A stretch of DNA of 64,000 bases from Nemertoderma westbladi (lineage: Eukaryota; Xenacoelomorpha; Nemertodermatida; Nemertodermatidae): contig JAUCBJ010004027.1 of NCBI GenBank assembly GCA_032718475.1, positions 37,640 to 101,639 on the forward strand. The letters are read 5' to 3'. The notes beneath the pieces are model-generated. The model was not told where the DNA came from. It did no database searches and worked only from the letters and a program-made list of their open reading frames with translations. Shown here one piece after another: positions 42,901 through 54,887 of the stretch. The number at the start of each line of letters is the position of its first letter. Positions within the stretch are counted from its first letter, which is position 1. The position numbers and the translations under genes are program-made.

Positions 42901-43742
42901 TTACTTGCCCAATATATTAGGCCCCTACAATTACTTGCCCAATGCATTAGGCACCTACCATTACTTGCCCAATGCATTAGGCACCTACAATTACTTGCCC
43001 AATATATTAGGCCCCTACCATTACTTGCCCGATGCATTAGGCCCCTACAATTACTTGCCCAATGCATTAGGCACCTACCATTACTTGCCCAATGCATTAG
43101 GCCCCTACAATTACTTGCCCAATATATTAGGCCCCTACAATTACTTGCCCAATGCATTAGGCCCCTACCATTACTTGCCCAATGCATTAGGCCCCTACCA
43201 TTACTTGCCCAATGCATTAGGCCCCTACAATTACTTGCCCAATATAATAGGCCCCTACCATTACTTGCCCGATGCATTAGGCACCTACCATTACTTGCCC
43301 GATGCATTAGGCACCTACCATTACTTGCCCAATATATTAGGCCCCTACCATTACTTGCCCAATGCATTAGGCCCCTACCATTACTTGCCCAATGCATTAG
43401 GCCCCTACAATTACTTGCCCAATGCATTAGGCCCCTACCATTACTTGCCCAATGCATTAGGCCTCTACAATTACTTGCCCAATATATTAGGCACCTACCA
43501 TTACTTGCCCAATGCATTAGGCCCCTACAATTACTTGCCCAATATATTAGGCCCCTACAATTACTTGCCCAATATATTAGGCCCCTACAATTACTTGCCC
43601 AATGCATTAGGCACCTACCATTACTTGCCCGATGCATTAGGCCCCTACCATTACTTGCCCAATGCATTAGGCCCCTACAATTACTTGCCCAATATATTAG
43701 GCCCCTACCATTACTTGCCCAATGCATTAGGCACCTACCATT
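39948..43742. repeat. 30-bp satellite array, about 126 copies
   Basis: Strict 30-bp unit ATTAGGCCCCTACAATTACT + TGCCCAATAT, with variation at only a few positions (CCCC/CACC, ACAA/ACCA, ATAT/ATGC/ATAC). No slippage in phase over 3.8 kb. Higher-order duplication is visible: a rare GGCCACTACAA variant recurs 390 bp (13 units) apart, and a TGCACAATGC...GGTCCC pair recurs 540 bp (18 units) apart. Because the unit is a multiple of three and stop-free, long ORFs arise in several frames on both strands. They are not genes on present evidence. Confidence 0.97.
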
Positions 43743-44605
43743 AAGGCCATACGCTTAAGGTACCTCTTCACATTGCTTGTAAAATTATTATCTCACTTAT
43801 TAAACTAGAAATTGTATCAATATGTATATAATATAATGAGGTGTTCGTATATATGAGCGTAGACAATTAAAATAGTTCAAATTTATATGTTAATTCATTG
43901 TAATAATGTATTTTTTACAGAATCTTATACAGTACATACACAAACACATAACTTACTACATAGGGCCTATAAGGTTTAATTTAACAAAAAGATGATACAA
44001 AGATGCAGTTGGTATTGCTGGGGCGCCGAGGGCAGTGTGTTTGGTTTTGGTGGGATTGTATGTGGGGGTGTGTGTGTGTGTGTGGGGGTGTGTGTGTGTG
44101 TGTGTCGGAAGCCATAAATGTCGGAAGCCATAATCGAAGCACGTGCTGCTCGACGACCCCACAACGTGTTTCAGTGTAACTCAACTAACACCCGTATTGC
44201 TGCTGTTTTTCTCACCTTTCTTAAAACCAATTGAATTGATATTGGCTCTCATCTTTTACATATAAAATTTGCTTCATTTCTCTTATTGTAATTAATAAAG
44301 AATAATAGGCCTACTGTAGATTTATATTGGATTTACACTATTTGCATTATTGATAGGGTATACAGTAGAGTGGTTTAGATGACCTTAATATAACAGATTT
44401 ACGTGTAGTCTGGTATAATTTTTTTTACATATTTGTACATTGATAACTGATACAACAAACTGATACGACAAAAATAATAACTGCAATGCAAATAAATTAC
44501 AGCTGTTAATTAAGTGAAAATAGCAATTGATTGTTTACGTCTTAATTTAGCAAGGTGAATTTAATTTATTTAATAAATAAATGTAAAATATTAATATAAT
44601 ATAAC
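43743..44605. other. No gene seen; GT microsatellite and MITE end
   Basis: Contains an interrupted (GT)n tract (about 44058-44104) and, at 44139-44161, a right-end scrap of the GTGGGG MITE family (CACGTGCTGCTCGACG then ACCCCAC). The short frames over the GT tract are repeat artefacts. Confidence 0.6.
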
Positions 44606-44910
44606 ATATTCAATATGTGTTGATAATATAACCGTTGAATTTATTGCTTATAGTTCAGTTGGTATGTGTAGAGCTGTGGGACTGGAACGGTTTTTAACCG
44701 TCGTTATTATTATATTCTGATTGTGCTATTATTATATTCTGACATTACGAAAAACTGCCACTAAAACTCAGTTATCCAACCGGCCTTCGGCCTTTCCTAA
44801 ACTCAGATACTATCAGGACTTTCAGCAGCCCACGGACACGGCATCGCGTGTAAGCCGAAAGCGAACACATCCGGTTGGGATTCTCTCACCAACTCAAGGA
44901 TCCCTTCACA
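44606..44910 (+). repeat. 5' LTR of the non-autonomous element
   Basis: Matches 46159-46471 with scattered substitutions and one roughly 9-bp gap after TTTTTAACCGTCGT. Confidence 0.65.
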
Positions 44911-44963
44911 ATTAAAAACCATCTTAGCGAAACCCCAAAGTAAAGAAACTGTGACGACACACC

Positions 44964-45194
44964 ATGCCAACAAAGATGAGTGAACAACAGCCACCCCGAG
45001 GTCCAGAGGGAGTAGCGATCCCGCCGCGAACCCTGAGAGACAGAGACCAAACGATTCGGGAACCAGCGATAAGGCGGTACCGGCCCGCCACATCTGATTC
45101 GCTAACGAGGGATGTTCCGGTCGTTGAGGAGGAGAGCGGTCGAGTACAAGGAGGAGAGGGGAGCGAGTCGACACGAGATCAGAGCAACGAATGA
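44964..45194 (+). CDS. Short ORF of the non-autonomous LTR element (76 aa)
   Basis: First ATG after the 5' LTR, hydrophilic and Arg/Glu/Pro-rich, possibly the remaining start of a gag gene. No domain recognised. An overlapping frame (45112-45369) continues basic. The GC content is clearly above the surroundings. Opposite-strand frames here are shadows. Confidence 0.4.
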   Translation: MPTKMSEQQPPRGPEGVAIPPRTLRDRDQTIREPAIRRYRPATSDSLTRDVPVVEEESGRVQGGEGSESTRDQSNE

Positions 45195-46158
45195 GGTACC
45201 GGAGTCGCCGGCCAACCAGTGGCTGAGGGCGGCGAGCAGCCCACCAGAGTGGCAATGGTGGGGCCGACGGTATGGCGCCGGACGAGGAGAGAAGGTCAAG
45301 TCCTGGAGGAAGACCTCAGGACGAGCGATCGCCTACAACGAGGGTACAACGCCACGAGGAAGTTGCTAAAGGATGCTAAAACAGGAGGATGAGACATTGG
45401 ACAGACCTCACTTCTTGAGTGCGATGGCACCAACGAGAATGTGAGGCCCAACAGAACTGAGTGACAATGAAACGGGTTGAGTATGAGAGAAGCATGGGGG
45501 GAGGTGTTAGGGTATGAGGGAGTTGAAAGTGCGAGATCCAAGCGTGGGGAGCGAGCATAGAGGGGGATAAGTCCTATGGGACTAGTGAGAGAGGAACGGA
45601 CAACAAAGTCCAAGACATAAAATTGTGAGAGGATTGAGAGCGAACGTCTAAAACAGAGATGCCAGATGCCTTGGTACAGCTTAGCTCACAGATGTACCAA
45701 GGATGGGTAGTGAAAACAGACCCAGGGGGGCCAGCCTGGAAAGCTGACCCCGAGAAGAAAATTCCACCCCACATCCAATACTAGATTGGATTCAAGCGGA
45801 ATTGAAGCGCACTTAAGGTTGATGCTATCCTCAAGCTGGGAAGATAGCATGGGGGGGGGGGGGTGTAAGCGGATTCAATTCCCTGCACTACCCAGCGGAA
45901 AATGGGGAAAGTGGCTTTTTACCAATTATAGTTGGGAAGGTGACATTAGTATTATAATGTCACCTAATAACCAACATAGGCAATACACATTGCCAGCCAC
46001 AAGCGGAGTTGAGAGGCCATAAACCATCTCAAGGGGACAAAGGGGCTAGCAAGAAGGGATAATGGCAGCAGGGAGAGATTAATAGGTTAGTCAATGATGG
46101 GACAGGATACCACCTGATTGGAGTGCATCCATTGGCCAGGCCACGTAGAGCTGTAGGA

Positions 46159-46471
46159 ATATTCAATATGTATTGATAATATAACCGTTGCATTTATTGC
46201 TTATAGTTCAGTTGGTATGTGTAGAGCTGTGGGACTGGAATGGTTTTTAACCGTCGTCATTTACCGTGTTATTATATTCTGATTGTGCTATTATTATATT
46301 CTGACATTACGAACAACTGCCACTAAACTCAGTTATTCAACCAGCTTTCGGCCTTTCCTAAACTCAGATACTATCAGGCCTTTCAGCAGCACACGGACGC
46401 GGCGACGCGTGTAAGCAGAAAGCGAACACATCCGGTTGGGATTCTCTCGCCGACTCAAGGATCGCTTCACA
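46159..46471 (+). repeat. 3' LTR of the non-autonomous element
   Basis: Partner of 44606-44910. Confidence 0.65.
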
Positions 46472-47880
46472 TGAACGGAAAGTGAAGTACCGTGTCTTGT
46501 TTGTGTCCCTGATTAATGTTTGTGTCCCTCATTAATGTTTGTGTTCCTTATTAATGTTTGTGTCCCTCGCAACAATTAATCAAGAATAGTCAATTAGTCC
46601 TATTAAATACCATCCATACCTGTATATAAATATCCAGAACAACCAACAGGCAAGTGGTTCAACCCTCCTACCCATCCATCCGAAGTGGTTCAACCCTTTC
46701 TACCCCTCCATTGATTTATAGCCTCCCACAGTACTACAATTTTTGAAAAATGCATTGTGTACGAAAAGTGCAGATCATTGACGTATTCATCCATACCTAA
46801 TTTTGAAACTGAATAATTTCTCCACAAGAAAAGCATCATATTCATTGCTTAATTGTTAAATTAATTAAATGGGAGGGATCCAAAACGGAGGTATCAGTTC
46901 TAGAAAACAGGTGGCAAAAGTATACTTTCCTTCATAGCAAAACAGCACGTAGGCCAGAGGTTGACTAAATACACCAGTAGGTGCTGTTTTTAATTATCTA
47001 TCTAATGCTGTATCCATGGAAACGCCCAACCCAAGCGTTCGCCTTTAAATTGTACTGATTCACCCCCTCATGGTTCAATGTCAACCCTACCTGCCTCCCC
47101 TAATACAGTACTGTACTAGTACTGTACAGTGTACATACACACACCTCTCTTCAAGACCCCTAAAGCTTTGCAGCTTATTTCCAAGGGAGTCCTTTATGTT
47201 ACTTGGTTACAAATACAATATTACACAATTACACTACGCTGCCGAAAACCAATATAAAAGGTAATTACACTATGTACAACTTTACCGAGAGCGTTTCAAT
47301 GCCCGACTCAACGATAAAGGTGTAGGCCGTAATTCACTACTGTACTCAGGATAATTTATAAAACGTATTACAGTATAAAATATAAATAGAAAATAATGTA
47401 TGTATGCATATTACGTAATTCCATCGATACACGTCGTCAGAATTCGCTCTCGCTTGTCGCTTTGTGGCTCAATCGATCGGCTATTTCACGATGCAGACAA
47501 CAGGGGATTTACTTTGCGAGTTTGTTTGCTTGGATGCGTATTTTGTGGTCGCTGCAAACATCATCATCCGGCTTTAAATGCCACCGGCGGCTTTAATGTT
47601 AAAATGTTAAAACAATAACAGACAGACTAAACGCGCACAGATATATGGTAAGTTACGGTAATACAGTTTGCATAATTTAATAAACATTAAATGTATATAC
47701 AGTATTAAAAGAATAATCCCCTTAAAGTCAGCAACTAAAATATATACCATTATTTAAGACACGCCCTTATACCGAAGACTCGACAACAATCCCTACCCGC
47801 TGCGACTGCACCAGCCGTATTAAATCAAATGCCACAGCCGCCAGCGCCAACTCCCGCCCCGCCTAGGCAAAATCGGTCTT
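46472..47880. other. No gene seen
   Basis: AT-rich. Starts with a short tandem TTTGTGTCCCT / TTAATG repeat (46496-46565). Two overlapping short frames at 47396-47618 have no recognisable product. Confidence 0.5.
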
Positions 47881-48439
47881 TTACACAAGGCGAGAACCAG
47901 GGACACACGAGCGCCAGTTCTCGCTATAATAATCCATAACACAGTGCTGTTTGAGAATGTAGTTAGCGTCTGCGTTGTTCATTGTAGACAAAATGTAAAG
48001 TGTATTGAACCAATCTCGGAAGGATAAATCACTAATAGAACTATTATCTTTACTCAATATCGCCCTTATGTCATATTTATTGCAGGTAATAGCTTCTAAA
48101 CTGGGGTATCCCATACGAACAGAACCAACATTATAATCCGCCAATAGTTGGTCATACAAATACCCTGATAAGTGTTTCACTAACAAGTTACTGAAGAAAT
48201 ATTTTATTCTAGTATTATCGAAATTAAAGGCTGAGTAAATTAAGCGTAGTTGAGCTGCATGAATTCTAGTGTTAAGGTGCTCTTCGTCGAACAGAGAATA
48301 CAACCTTTCGTTAGAAATATAAGAGCCTATACCTAGGATTGACCGCATCGCCTTTCGCCATATTATTCCAAGAGAGTCAAACATATCTGTTGGGATAGTG
48401 GACGCACCATATAAAGCAGATGGAGCACATACAACTATG
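47881..48439 (-). pseudogene. LINE family 3, C-terminal part of ORF2
   Basis: Minus-strand frame (ORF 47881-48384, open from about 48439). Contains PSALYGASTIPTD followed by IIWRKAMRSILGI, the W-R-K-x-x-R-x-I pattern found after the RT domain in CR1/Jockey-like LINEs. The upstream part of the same protein is at 50584-51369, separated by an insertion whose foldback starts exactly at 48440. Confidence 0.6.
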
Positions 48440-48572
48440 CTTATTCCCCAGAAGTTAGTTATTTTCCCAGTTATTTAACCCGCGGGCAGGAAACAACCCG
48501 AGGGCGAAGCCCGAGGGTGTTCCTGCCCAAGGGTTAGATAACTGGGAAAATAACTAACTTCTGGGGAATAAG
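48440..48572. repeat. Foldback with 60-bp arms
   Basis: CTTATTCCCCAGAAGTTAGT at the left meets its reverse complement at the right end, and pairing continues through TTATTTTCCCAGTTAT and GGGCAGGAA...CCCGAGGGC to a loop of a few bases. Only a handful of mismatches. Confidence 0.85.
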
Positions 48573-50579
48573 TAAGTTGTTACACATGTACTGTGGTATG
48601 CATTTCGATTATATTTATCCCTTAACAACTATTTACAGATTCTAAAAGGGCATTGTTTGGGGGGAGAGTTTACAAAATGGGGCTTGGAAAGTTTTGGGGG
48701 TGTTTATATTTATTTTTCCCAAGGGCATTGGAAAATTTTCGGTGTGTTTCACTTTAATTCATTAATTGCATAGGTGTTATTTTGCCCAAGGGAATAATAT
48801 CACCCAAGCTCCAAAGGTAAAACATTAGGCCTACTGTGTCATGTGTGTTGTATAGCTCTATGCTTAATTCATCCAATCGCCGTAAGATTCGATCATCAAA
48901 AAAGCACCTGAATTTGTTAGTGAAAATTGATGTCAAACTTATTTAAATGGTTTACATTCTAAAATTACTATTTTCTTACATTGGCCGCTAGGAGTAACTT
49001 TGCATAAACTTCAAATTGGATATATAACTAAATTGGCTGAATTAATTGAATAGTATTTTTGGTGGACATGTCATGTATCCACTACCCACAGAAGGGGGAT
49101 ATCGTTCACATTAAATACATTTATTAGTATAAATAATTATTTAGTACTTAGGAAAATGTTAATAAATTTAATGGTTCTGGAATATATGAAGATTATTAAG
49201 AATATATATTATATGTATATGAATATATATTAATATATATATATTACTTACTATTGAGTTTCGGATTTTGCTCAAACTACGTGGAAAGCTACAAACATTT
49301 TCTATTTCGATGCTCTTTCAACACATGTAATAAAGTTTAAGAAATTCCACGAAAAATATTTTCACATTTACATTTTTCGCCGGGAAAAGTAAGTTCAATG
49401 CAATCCTAGGCCTACTGTATGATTAACTATTATTCCCTAGGGAAAAAAGTAGGTACTTCTTTTTCTCCCTAACTAAATAGTAACATTATAAGAATAACAT
49501 TAAAATATTCCCATGTAACGGGTTGTTATGCCAGTTTTAAAAGAATGATGTCACTTAGAGTCGACCAACACCTATCTCCGCTCCACTATATCAAAGTATG
49601 GTCTAGAAAATGTAGTTTTGGCTAAGAACTGCATAAAAGTAAAGTAAAGTTATATTCAAACGTGTAAGAAGAAACACCCGAGGCAACAACCCAAAGGCTC
49701 CATTCTCTTGGCTATTATCTGTAACGCAGGGAAGGCACCACACTACTCCCAAGGTCGAGTACTCTGGTTATCTAACCATATTCTTTACTCCTTAACTCAT
49801 GACAGGTTGCCATTAGCCTACAGTACAACTGGAAGCTAGCAACAATTTGGCTGTTCTGGGGCTTGAACACCAGACCTTCCGCTTAGAAGACCGGTTAATA
49901 CTTTTTTTTACTTTACTTTAATATTAAAACGTTTCAATGTCTGTATTAAAAAGGAAAAGGCAGAAAGGGGCGAACGTATTTAAACGACATTCTTAGATAT
50001 CTTTTTTTAACATTTAGGAGGAAGGAACTGGAGAAACGCCTCACTGCAGTACGAGGTAGTACGGTACCTTGCAGTCTATATAAATACAGGCCAAACTAGA
50101 CCTACCTGCAGGGCTGCAGGCTGCAGACCTGGTACGGTGCGACTCTGGACTGTGACACTATGTATGTAGGCCTACTGTACCGGTACCTCTTAATTTGCCG
50201 TGGAAATTGAAAGTTAAGTCATAGGTCAGTGCCGTCAGTATAAGTCGTCAGTATGAGTATGACAATGAGGTGATTAATGAGACATAAATAGGGCTTGCTG
50301 TCTAGTGGAGCACAGCCCAATAATAATGAAACATGAAATACAAAACGCCCAATAATAATGAAACATGAAGTACAAAACTAGTTGGTGGTCTGAATACCTG
50401 GTTTACACCTGATGTGACACACAACAGACCTAAGACGAGTACAGCAGCATTACCGGTTCCTATGTTTGTACGTCAGTATGTGGTGTCACGATAAACACTT
50501 CACTACTAAGAGGGAATAACATGGTTATTTTGCCCTAGGGCAAAATAACTTTTTTGGCCGTAGCCCAGTATTAGGGATA
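48440..50579. mobile_element. Insertion with foldback end, splitting LINE family 3 (2.1 kb)
   Basis: Bounded by the two halves of the LINE. The left end is a large foldback (48440-48572). Near the right end is a perfect 26-bp palindrome, GTTATTTTGCCC + TAGGGCAAAATAAC (50524-50549). Both termini share an AGTTATTTTNCCC motif. The interior is AT-rich, without a transposase or a supported ORF. The kind of transposon is unknown, and the boundaries are inferred from the LINE. Confidence 0.5.
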
Positions 50580-50583
50580 GTTA

Positions 50584-51369
50584 TCATCCCGCTAATAAAT
50601 GTGTAACAACGTTCCATAACAACTTAGTTATGTAAAAGGGGACAGAGTCTAGGCCTAGTCCTCGCGTTCTCAGTTTAATGTACGACTCGAGACCCGGAAG
50701 TGGTAAACCTAGGAATGTGCAGTGATTTGCCTTTTGTACGGCTCTTCCATCTTTTAGGTGAACCCTGTCACATTTATCAGTCTGTTCTGTTTGCCCCATA
50801 TTATTTCATTACATTTCAGAGTGCTTGTTATGAACCACGTTTTTTTATAGTTCAGTTGCAATTTGTGCTGTATGAAATAGTTTTCGCATATCAATAGGAT
50901 TTCTTGAATGTCGCTCTTCGCAGGTTTGCGAGGAGTAATATGTCATCCGCATATGATATCGCAGGATAGGGAGTTTTGTTGATATACAGACCTTTACCTG
51001 ATTCATCAAGCTTGTTGAACAGATCTGCTATATAAATGTTGAATAACATAGGGGATAGGACACCCCCCCTGTTTCACCCCGCAGTTTATACTTATAGGTT
51101 CTCTGGTTATAATATTTATTAATCGCGATGTAGGCCCTCGATCTTGAGTAGTAAGAATATAATGTTAGAAGTAACGCTTTATCAATATCAGTTTGTTCTA
51201 ATTTCTCAAACAAAATATTGTAAGAAACGGTGTCAAACGCTGCAGTCAAATCTAACGATATCATAAATACATTTGATCCCTCCTCACTGTTGAAGTTCTT
51301 TATCAATTTGTTTGGAATCGCATGGCAAATCTGTTCCGTACCCTTTCTTATATCCCATCTGGAGGTCAT
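50584..51369 (-). pseudogene. LINE family 3, reverse transcriptase (frameshifted)
   Basis: Minus strand. Frame 51028-51369 holds the first catalytic Asp in SLDLTAAFDTVSYNILF and breaks at GGV. The next frame reads LSPMLFNIYIADLF and the catalytic YADDILLL box (about 50945-50960). A third frame (50584-50799) continues with the thumb (CTFLGLPLPG). So the gene is broken by at least two frameshifts. The YADD box and Leu-Asp-Leu-Thr-Ala-Ala-Phe motif separate this family from families 1 and 2 (FADD) and fit CR1/Jockey-like LINEs. Confidence 0.75.
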
Positions 51370-51459
51370 TTATCTTAATCTTGCGGATATCATCCACTAC
51401 ATTGTTGTCTATAATCAACACAAAATTATTCGATTATTCCTTTTTCTCCTTTAGCTGAG

Positions 51460-52929
51460 TGCCGGCTGCAGTACTGCAGGCTGCCGCTAGGGGGTGAAAT
51501 GTCTGAAAATTAAATCATTGTCCCATTTTGTTGTTTATAATGTTTTCGAATTACTTGGCAGCTCTCTACTATACACAGTACAGTATAAGCCTGCCAAGTA
51601 AAGCTGCTTTTTTTGTTTGAGAGACACTGAGGCATATGAAGTATTGTCAAGTTAATTAATTAATTAATGTTTGAATTGTTGAACAAGTTTGTTAAAAAGC
51701 CCGTAGCCTTCGGTCTCGGCTTTCTAGTTATTTCATAAACTTGTTTGAAATTCAGAATCTTTCTAAAGAAGTTAGGCCTGTGCTTTACAAGAGCAGGTAT
51801 TTGAATGGGAGAATCTTTTTTCTCTCCCATTCAAATACGTGCTTTTGTAAAGCATAGGCCTACCTAATTAGGCCTATGCTTTGGATATTAGGCCAAAAGC
51901 ATGTATATATAACACATATACAGATATAATACATTTTCTCGAAACAACAATATCAAAGGATATATAATTTACATGATGACAGGTCCCTAATTGTTCTATT
52001 GGGCCTATGGCTTCTCCGTGGCGTACGAAATAGTGTTAGGGCCTACATACTGCTTAAATAATATTTTTATGTTATAATATTTAAATTTTCGTAAAAGCTT
52101 AATAAATAATTACGACACGAAACCATTTTCGTTGGACTACAATAGTTATTATAATACAACACGGTAATGTTTGCTATGTGAACCTAATGTTGTTTCCATC
52201 CAATTATTCATCGCGTAAAAAAAACCTTTTATCTTGAAAAATAATCGAACCCTAATTTGGAGCTGGCAGCTGCGTCCGATCATGCCGCAGTGAAGAAAAT
52301 CTTCCGACGAATAACTGCTACATTATCTGTCGCTATGGGTAATAGGTCGTAGTATCAGTGCCTGGTTTGTCACAGAGTTGTCCCCACGAGGGAAGGCAGC
52401 CAGCACACTGACAATGTAATTATTATTAGCTACCATTGCAGAAGGCGTTATTGGGACTGCTGCCTAGCAACAAACAGCGATAGCAACAGCCAAACAGAAG
52501 CGGTGAATGTGATGCATTTTATCTCCCGAAAGGGGGGAAGAAAAAATATTGGCTACCCCCAAGCTCACAATATTACTTGACGGATACGGAGTGTTATTAC
52601 GGGAATTATTATAGTTGGTTTGTTTTTAAAATTTTGCCGATCCAAAGTACGTCAACTGTACACATTTACTGTGTTTATAAATAAACGTTTCTGTTATTAT
52701 TAACTCCTGCAATCAGGGTTATTTGTTTGTTAGTAACTATACTGTATACTAATTATGCTGCTGTCTTAATACAGTAGTAGTGAATGATTTAACTGTAGGC
52801 CCCTCCTTGATGGGGATTCAGGGGAAATGGATGGATTAAACTTGTGGTTCCTGGGTTTTTTACAATAAAATTTTATCATAATACACCATCACCAACCCTA
52901 TCTGGCTAGGGCGTTTTACTACTTTATAG
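51460..52929. other. No gene seen; contains a foldback
   Basis: AT-rich. Holds the hairpin at 51773-51862, short AGGCCTA-type repeats, and no supported ORF. Confidence 0.5.
51773..51862. repeat. Foldback with 40-bp arms
   Basis: Arms 51773-51812 and 51823-51862 (TAGGCCT.TGCTTTACAA, GTATTTGAATGGGAGA) with three mismatches and a 10-base T-rich loop. Confidence 0.88.
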
Positions 52930-53210
52930 CGCCAATCATGTGAAGAATAACAGGAATTCACTTCTCGGTCGACTTTTTATTGGAATTTTATATATGAAAA
53001 TTTTTTATTTTTTTCTATTTATCTTTATTAAGTGTTTTATAACGCTTATTTCTGTCTTATAAACTGTGCATATACTAATTCGTTTATTGTTTTGGTTAGA
53101 TTCAGCCCTCCCGTATCCTGTGGTTTTGGTGAAATCAGGGTATTCTTCACATGGAGGTAACTGCAAAGTGAAAAATAACGGCAGAAAGTCTGGTATTCTT
53201 CACATGGGCC
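52930..53210. repeat. Short dispersed repeat, copy 2, possibly a small TIR element
   Basis: The left part is similar to 25517-25640. CATGTGAAGAATA at 52939 recurs inverted at about 53188-53206, so this may be a MITE of about 270 bp. Confidence 0.4.
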
Positions 53211-53239
53211 CTTAATAGGCCCGGGGGGGGGGGGGGTGT

Positions 53240-53980
53240 CATTATGGAATCTTTTTAGATCTTTGGCTCAAAAATTACAATTTTAATGGTATAACGGTTT
53301 TCGAGGTCAGTGATCACGGTAAAACTGTATTATGGCAATGAACAAACATTTTGTGTGCTATTTTGGTCCAATAAGTAAAAAAATGTAAAATCCAAAAAAT
53401 GTTGTGTTGTTTGTTAATAATTCAGAAGGTATACGGGTTTTCGAGGTCGCTGATCACGAAGAAACTAGTTAAAAATGTCTCTGGTAATACAAACATCATT
53501 TCTGATGCCATTCTGGTGACCCAGAATGAAAAGTACAATTAGCGAAAATTTAAAACTTTTAAATTTTGCCTTTGGTTTTGTAATTCTGTAGCTACTGTAT
53601 ACTGATTTTCAAGGCCGCTGATCACGACACAACTAGTGAAAAAATCATTCATTGTGTAACGCAACTACAGTATCATTTTTGAAGCTTGACTGGTAGGACC
53701 AAAAAAACGAGCAGCATAAAATTTCAAACGGCAAAAATATAATTTCGTTGGATAATACGATATTTTTCAGCGTCATATTCGTGATCAGCATCCCAAAACC
53801 CATATGGTCAAAAAAATAAATTTAATTTCATGATGATTTTTAATTATTATATTTCTGCTACTTGTTTTTTACGTGCCCCAGGGGGCACATTAATTATCAA
53901 AAATTTTCCCGAATGTTATATTGGAATTCTATAATCGTGATCAGTGTCCAAAAACCGCTATATACTGTAACTAATATTTT
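53240..53980. repeat. Diverged repeats with a TGATCACG core
   Basis: TTTTCGAGGTCRSTGATCACG at about 53299 and 53439, a weaker form at 53606, and reversed CGTGATCAG cores at about 53779 and 53936. Spacing is 140-170 bp. A G14 run precedes it. No coding content. Confidence 0.6.
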
Positions 53981-54887
53981 AGTGAACTATAAAAACTTTT
54001 CAAAATTTAGCATGAAATATACTGGAGATGGGTGCCAGAAATGGACCACAGCACGTAAACTAACATTGCCATGTAAATGCCGTTTGCTCTGTTGGATAGC
54101 CCATTAAATTGTAGGACAAGTCACGCAATCTCGGTTATCCCAACAAATCTGACTCAAAGATACAGATGAATGACAACAAATTTCTAAAATTAACCACCCC
54201 GTGCCAAATAGGGTTAATACAACAACATTTTTTAAGCAGGTCACCCTCCCCCGTGATTTCTTTCAAATTTCAATCAAATGCTACGAAATTTGCTATGATG
54301 ATAGTTCGACACCTTTTCTTACTGCTGGTCTGACCGGATTTTTCAATTTTCAAATTATTTATCTTCAACAAGCAATTAAAAATGACTTTTTAGCAATATT
54401 TAACCATCTCGGTTGGCTTTATTTTTCGTCTTCGGAACGTATTCTAGATATTATTCGAACCGCCTTCATCTGGAGATTCAGAATCTGAAAACCGTTTTCA
54501 ATTTCACCAATCCTTCTTGAGATATTATCAAAACACACAGGTATACATTTTGACCCTTAAATCGATATAATTTTTAGAATTATATAGATTTACGTCTCAA
54601 AATATAGGCCTACGCCTTAGAATTTTGATATTATCTTTGACAATTGGGGTGAAATTAAAAACATTAATTAATACGATGGATATTATCTCCTCAACATTGA
54701 GACAACTTATTTTACAGGGGGTAACATTTGAGTGAGAATTAGATTCCTGATATTTTGTTACATGTCACTCTTTTATTATTAAATTTCAACTTTTTATGCC
54801 ATAATCACTAAGCTATACTACTAGTATTTGATAGGGTTTACTATTTAGACCTATTAACATTACCTACCGATATGTATTGCAAAGATT
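53981..54887. other. No gene seen; upstream flank of the bHLH gene
   Basis: AT-rich. Short frames at 53862-54107 and 54201-54488 have no family likeness. An in-frame stop lies about 30 bases before the bHLH ATG. No TATA box or initiator that I would defend. Confidence 0.5.

Larger units (their letters stand above)
44606..46471 (+). mobile_element. Non-autonomous LTR retrotransposon (1.9 kb)
   Basis: Two direct repeats of about 305 and 313 bp (44606-44910 and 46159-46471) with a 1.25-kb interior. The interior begins with a short ORF and has no protease, RT or integrase, as in TRIM/LARD elements. The repeats end CTTCACA in both. The start is less certain, since a TG occurs ten bases inside (44616 and 46169). 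No clear target duplication. Confidence 0.6.

Noticed and set aside
39855-43758. ORFs of 550 to 939 codons on both strands
   Set aside because: All lie on the 30-bp satellite. They are ten-residue repeats open in several frames at once, which is expected for a stop-free unit whose length is a multiple of three.
43956-44184. His/Thr-rich ORFs
   Set aside because: Translations of the (GT)n microsatellite.
44803-45613. Minus-strand ORFs in the LTR element
   Set aside because: Opposite strand to the element's first ATG, no domains. Open mainly because the DNA is GC-rich.
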